Shown here in pieces: positions 61,154 through 64,000 of a stretch of DNA of 64,000 nt (position 1 is its first letter; every line of letters starts with the position of its first letter). The stretch lies in contig NZ_MUHU01000026.1 of NCBI RefSeq assembly GCF_002105195.1, forward strand, positions 62,001 through 126,000. Direction: 5' to 3'. The notes below the pieces were generated by a model that did not search any database, was not told where the DNA came from, and saw only the letters and a program-made list of their open reading frames with translations. Made by a program: the position numbers and the translations under genes. Source of the DNA: Derxia lacustris. GTDB lineage: Bacteria; Pseudomonadota; Gammaproteobacteria; Burkholderiales; Burkholderiaceae_E.

Positions 61154-62955
61154 ATGAAGCAGAAACTGGAATTGACCTGGATCGGCAAGGATGTGCGGCC
61201 GAAACTCGAACCGCGCATTCTTCTGGAAGATACCGAAAAGAGCTATTGCGCGAAGCAGCGGGTTTCGGACAACGATCAATTCGACAATCGACTGATCTTT
61301 GGCGACAACCTGCTCGCGCTGAAGGCGCTGGAGCAGGAATTTGCGGGGAAGGTGAAATGCATCTATATCGACCCGCCATACAATACTGGGCAGGCGATGA
61401 AGCACTATGACGATGGACTGGAGCACTCTATATGGCTATCACTGATGCGTGAGCGCTTTATTTGCCTTAAAAGATTATTGCGCTCAGACGGAGTCTTTCT
61501 CTGTCAACTTAATGATGAAGAAATGGCTTATGCCAAAGTGCTGCTTGACGAAGTCTTTGGACGGTCCAATTTCCTTAATCATGTAAGCGTTCGAATGAAG
61601 CAGACCGCGGGTGCTTCAGGTGGCGGGGAAGACAAGAGGTTAAAGAAAAATACTGAACATATCTTGATTTATGCTAATGACAAAGATGGAATGCATGGAT
61701 TTGTGAAATTCAACGATGTGTACGATGAAGAAGATTTATTCGACGTCATTGAAGAGATGCGTGCTGAGGGTAAAAGTTGGAAATACACCAGAGTACTTCT
61801 GGACTTGGGGCGAAGAGAATTTTTCAAACAGATTCAAGACGGCAATGGTGAACCAATTGACGTATACACGCATTACGGCGTGGTAATGCTGCCAATCTCT
61901 GTGCTTGCCGCTAGAGAAGGCCTTACTGAACAGCAGTGCTATAAGAAATACTTTGATCGAGTTTTTAGAGACACTAACGCGCAGAGTTCAATTCGTACGC
62001 GAGTTATGGACGCCACCGCCGGAAAAGGTGATTTTTTCAGTATCGAGTACATACCTAGGTCTGGTCGCCGCAAGGGTCAAAAAATTACCCTGTACTACAA
62101 GGGTAATAATTGCGACCTAATTGCTTGGCTAGGTGACGTCGCGATTAAGAAGGGAGATCGACTCGTTAAGCTGGAGAAGGCGGGGACTTATTGGGAAGGA
62201 TTTCCGCTTAATAACTTAACCAAAGAGGGGGCGTCTCTTTTCCGAATGGTAAGAAACCGGAAGCGCTCCTTCATAAGGTGTTGGAGCTCTGCACTGATCC
62301 TGGAGATTGGGTGCTTGATTCGTTTGCCGGGTCCGGCACTACGGGCGCAGTAGCACATAAAATGCAAAGGCGCTGGGTGATGATCGAGCTTGGCGAGCAT
62401 TGTGACACTCACATCGTGCCCCGGCTACAACGCGTAATCGATGGGCAGGATACAGCCGGCATTACAAAACTCACTAAATGGAAAGGCGGCGGCGGTTTCC
62501 GCTATTACCGCCTCGCACCCAGCCTGCTCAAGCAGGATCGCTGGGGCCAGTGGGTCATCAATCGCGAATACAACCCCGAAATGCTCGCCGAGGCCATTTG
62601 CAAGCTTGAAGGCTTCAGCTATGCGCCGAGCGCCGATCTGTATTGGCAGCACGGCCATAGCAGCGAATGCGATTTCATCTACGTCACCACGCAAACCCTC
62701 GGCGCCGAGCAATTGCGCGCGCTGGCCGAGGAAGTGGGGCCGCAGCGCTCGCTGCTGGTGTGCTGCGCGGCCTTTCGCGGCAATGCCGACCAATTCGCCA
62801 ATCTCACGGTCAAGAAGATTCCGAAAATGGTTCTGCAAAAGTGCGAATGGAGCCATGACGATTACAGCCTCAATGTCGAGAACCTGCCGCAGGCGCCCCG
62901 GCCAGAACCGGGCGTGCCGCGACAGCAGGCGCTGTTTGGCGGCGACGAGGGCTGA
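61154..62955 (+). pseudogene. DNA N6-adenine methyltransferase (type III Mod-like), one-base frameshift
   Basis: About 600 residues if the frame is restored. The first part (from ATG 61154) carries LIFGDNLLALKALE and catalytic motif IV DPPYNTG. The second part, in another frame, begins in the stretch around 62,230 and carries LDSFAGSGTTGAVAHKMQRRW, the SAM-binding motif I; this order (IV before I) is the beta class. Reading continues correctly only if one G is added to the GGGGG run at 62227-62231, giving EGGVSFPNGKKPE, a family-typical join. The bases from roughly 61,400 to 62,450 are clearly lower in GC than the two ends. In such enzymes that middle region includes the target recognition domain. 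It could be a pseudogene, a phase-off allele or a sequencing error. Confidence 0.85.
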
Positions 62956-62958
62956 GCC

Positions 62959-64000
62959 ATGGCCGGCGAGTTCCTGCTCTATCAGGCGCCCGATGGCAGC
63001 ACCCGGCTCCAGGTGCGCCTGGAAGAACGCACGCTGTGGATGACCCAGCAGCAGCTCGCCGAGCTCTACCAGAGCACGCCGCAGAACATCACCCAGCACC
63101 TGCGCGCCATCTATGCCGAGGGCGAGCTGGACGAGGCGGCAACCTGTAAGCCGTACTTACAGGTTCGCGACGAGGGCGGCCGCAGCGTGAGCCGCAGCCT
63201 CAAGCATTACCGGCTGGAAGTGGTGCTGGCGGTCGGTTATCGGGTGCGCTCGCATCGCGGCACGCAATTCCGGCGCTGGGCCACCGAAACGTTGCGCGAT
63301 TACCTGCAAAAGGGTTTCGTGCTGGATGACGAGCGTTTCAAGCGCGCCGAGGACGATGCCTATTTCGACGAGCTGCTCGCGCGCATCCGCGACATCCGTT
63401 CTTCCGAAAAGCTGTTCTGGAAGAAGGTGCTCGACATTTATGCGACCAGCATCGATTACGACCCGACGGTCGAGACTTCGCAGCGGTTTTTTGCAGCGGT
63501 GCAAAACAGGATGCATTGGGCCGCCCATGGCCACACCGCGGCCGAATTGATTGCCGCACGCGCCGATGCCGCCGCGCCCAACATGGGCCTCACTCATTGG
63601 GCTGGCGCGGCGAAGGGCGGGCCGATTCGCAAGGCCGATGTGACGATTGCCAAGAACTATCTCGATGAAGCCGAACTCGCGACGCTCAATCGCATCGTGA
63701 GTGCGTATATCGACGTGGCCGAATTGCAGGCCCAGTCGCGCAAGCCGATGACCATGCGCGACTGGATTGCCCGGCTGGACGACTTTCTGCGCATGACCGA
63801 GCGCGATGTGCTCACGCATGCGGGCAAGGTCAGCGCCGAGTTGGCGCATGCCAAGGCCGAGGCGCAATTCGACCTGTTTCGCGCGCGGGAACTCGCGGCG
63901 CCTTCGCGGGCCGAGCGCGATTTCGAGGCGACGATTGCCGCGCCGGTCAGGCTCATCGACAAGACGCGCCGCAGCACCCGGCCCGCCGCCCCCAAAAACA
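62959..64000 (+). CDS. RhuM-family protein (3' end outside window)
   Basis: Open from ATG 62959 to the window end, 347 codons, with no stop seen. The opening EFLLYQAPDGSTRLQVRLEERTLWMTQQQLAELYQSTPQNITQHLRAIYAEGEL resembles phage antirepressor/DNA-binding N-terminal domains. RHYRLEVVLAVGYRVRSHRGTQFRRWATETLRDYLQKGF is the RhuM core. The family was named from a Salmonella pathogenicity-island gene and is often encoded beside restriction-modification genes. Its function is unknown. It starts 3 bases after the methyltransferase stop, so it belongs to the same operon. Confidence 0.88.
   Translation, partial: MAGEFLLYQAPDGSTRLQVRLEERTLWMTQQQLAELYQSTPQNITQHLRAIYAEGELDEAATCKPYLQVRDEGGRSVSRSLKHYRLEVVLAVGYRVRSHRGTQFRRWATETLRDYLQKGFVLDDERFKRAEDDAYFDELLARIRDIRSSEKLFWKKVLDIYATSIDYDPTVETSQRFFAAVQNRMHWAAHGHTAAELIAARADAAAPNMGLTHWAGAAKGGPIRKADVTIAKNYLDEAELATLNRIVSAYIDVAELQAQSRKPMTMRDWIARLDDFLRMTERDVLTHAGKVSAELAHAKAEAQFDLFRARELAAPSRAERDFEATIAAPVRLIDKTRRSTRPAAPKN

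Overview
The window is about 70% GC, with short intergenic gaps and one low-GC accessory stretch (about 19.1-23.3 kb). Conserved gene order points to a beta-proteobacterium, most likely Burkholderiales: TPR protein-lolB-ispE-tRNA-Gln-prs-rplY-pth-ychF, and a MidA-type methyltransferase next to pteridine reductase, folB, ttcA and rapZ. I cannot name the genus.

Layout. 1-7.3 kb: the 3' part of a hybrid histidine kinase, a ligase-associated DEXH helicase, a small unknown gene and a PQQ-type quinoprotein (minus strand). 7.69-17.75 kb: one gene for a protein of about 3,350 residues. Residues 9-3096 are 386 uninterrupted octapeptides (consensus [TS]-T-A-[QDE]-[VIL]-A-A-[LI]), followed by a calcium-binding C-terminal domain. 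A small methyltransferase and tag follow. 19.4-21.8 kb: a cluster of attC sites without an integrase (CALIN) with three small cassettes. It is followed by, and invaded by, two decayed copies of an IS110/IS1111-type element that sits inside attC sites. 22.6-27.1 kb: glyoxalase-like, AraC/GyrI, J-domain, cold-shock/DUF1294, FKBP and unknown genes.

27.1-33.9 kb: a tightly overlapping minus-strand operon encoding a TPR/GT41 (OGT/SPINDLY-type) glycosyltransferase and a complete type I secretion system (LssB-type ABC exporter, HlyD adaptor, TolC-like channel). My main inference is that the threonine-rich giant protein is the exported and possibly O-glycosylated cargo of this machine. 34-38.7 kb: acyltransferase, membrane protein, SodC, di-haem peroxidase and a Tat-exported beta-carbonic anhydrase-like protein. 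38.7-44.2 kb: MidA/DUF2905 (minus) and the pterin/tRNA group (plus), which is interrupted by a Phd/ParE-type toxin-antitoxin pair. 44.2-46 kb: a CsgG/DUF4810/DUF799 lipoprotein trio. 46.2-50.9 kb: a LON-domain protein, MutY, a dynamin-like GTPase and MutM. 51-58 kb: the conserved housekeeping group. 58.1 kb to the end: a SNF2-type helicase, a DNA N6-adenine methyltransferase split by a one-base frameshift in a G run, and a RhuM-family gene cut off by the window end. This is probably the left part of a restriction/defence locus.

The observations most worth following up are the giant octad array with its 648-bp (27-octad) super-period, its proposed link to the GT41-T1SS operon, the IS relics inside attC sites with conserved non-coding ends, and the mosaic, frameshifted methyltransferase.
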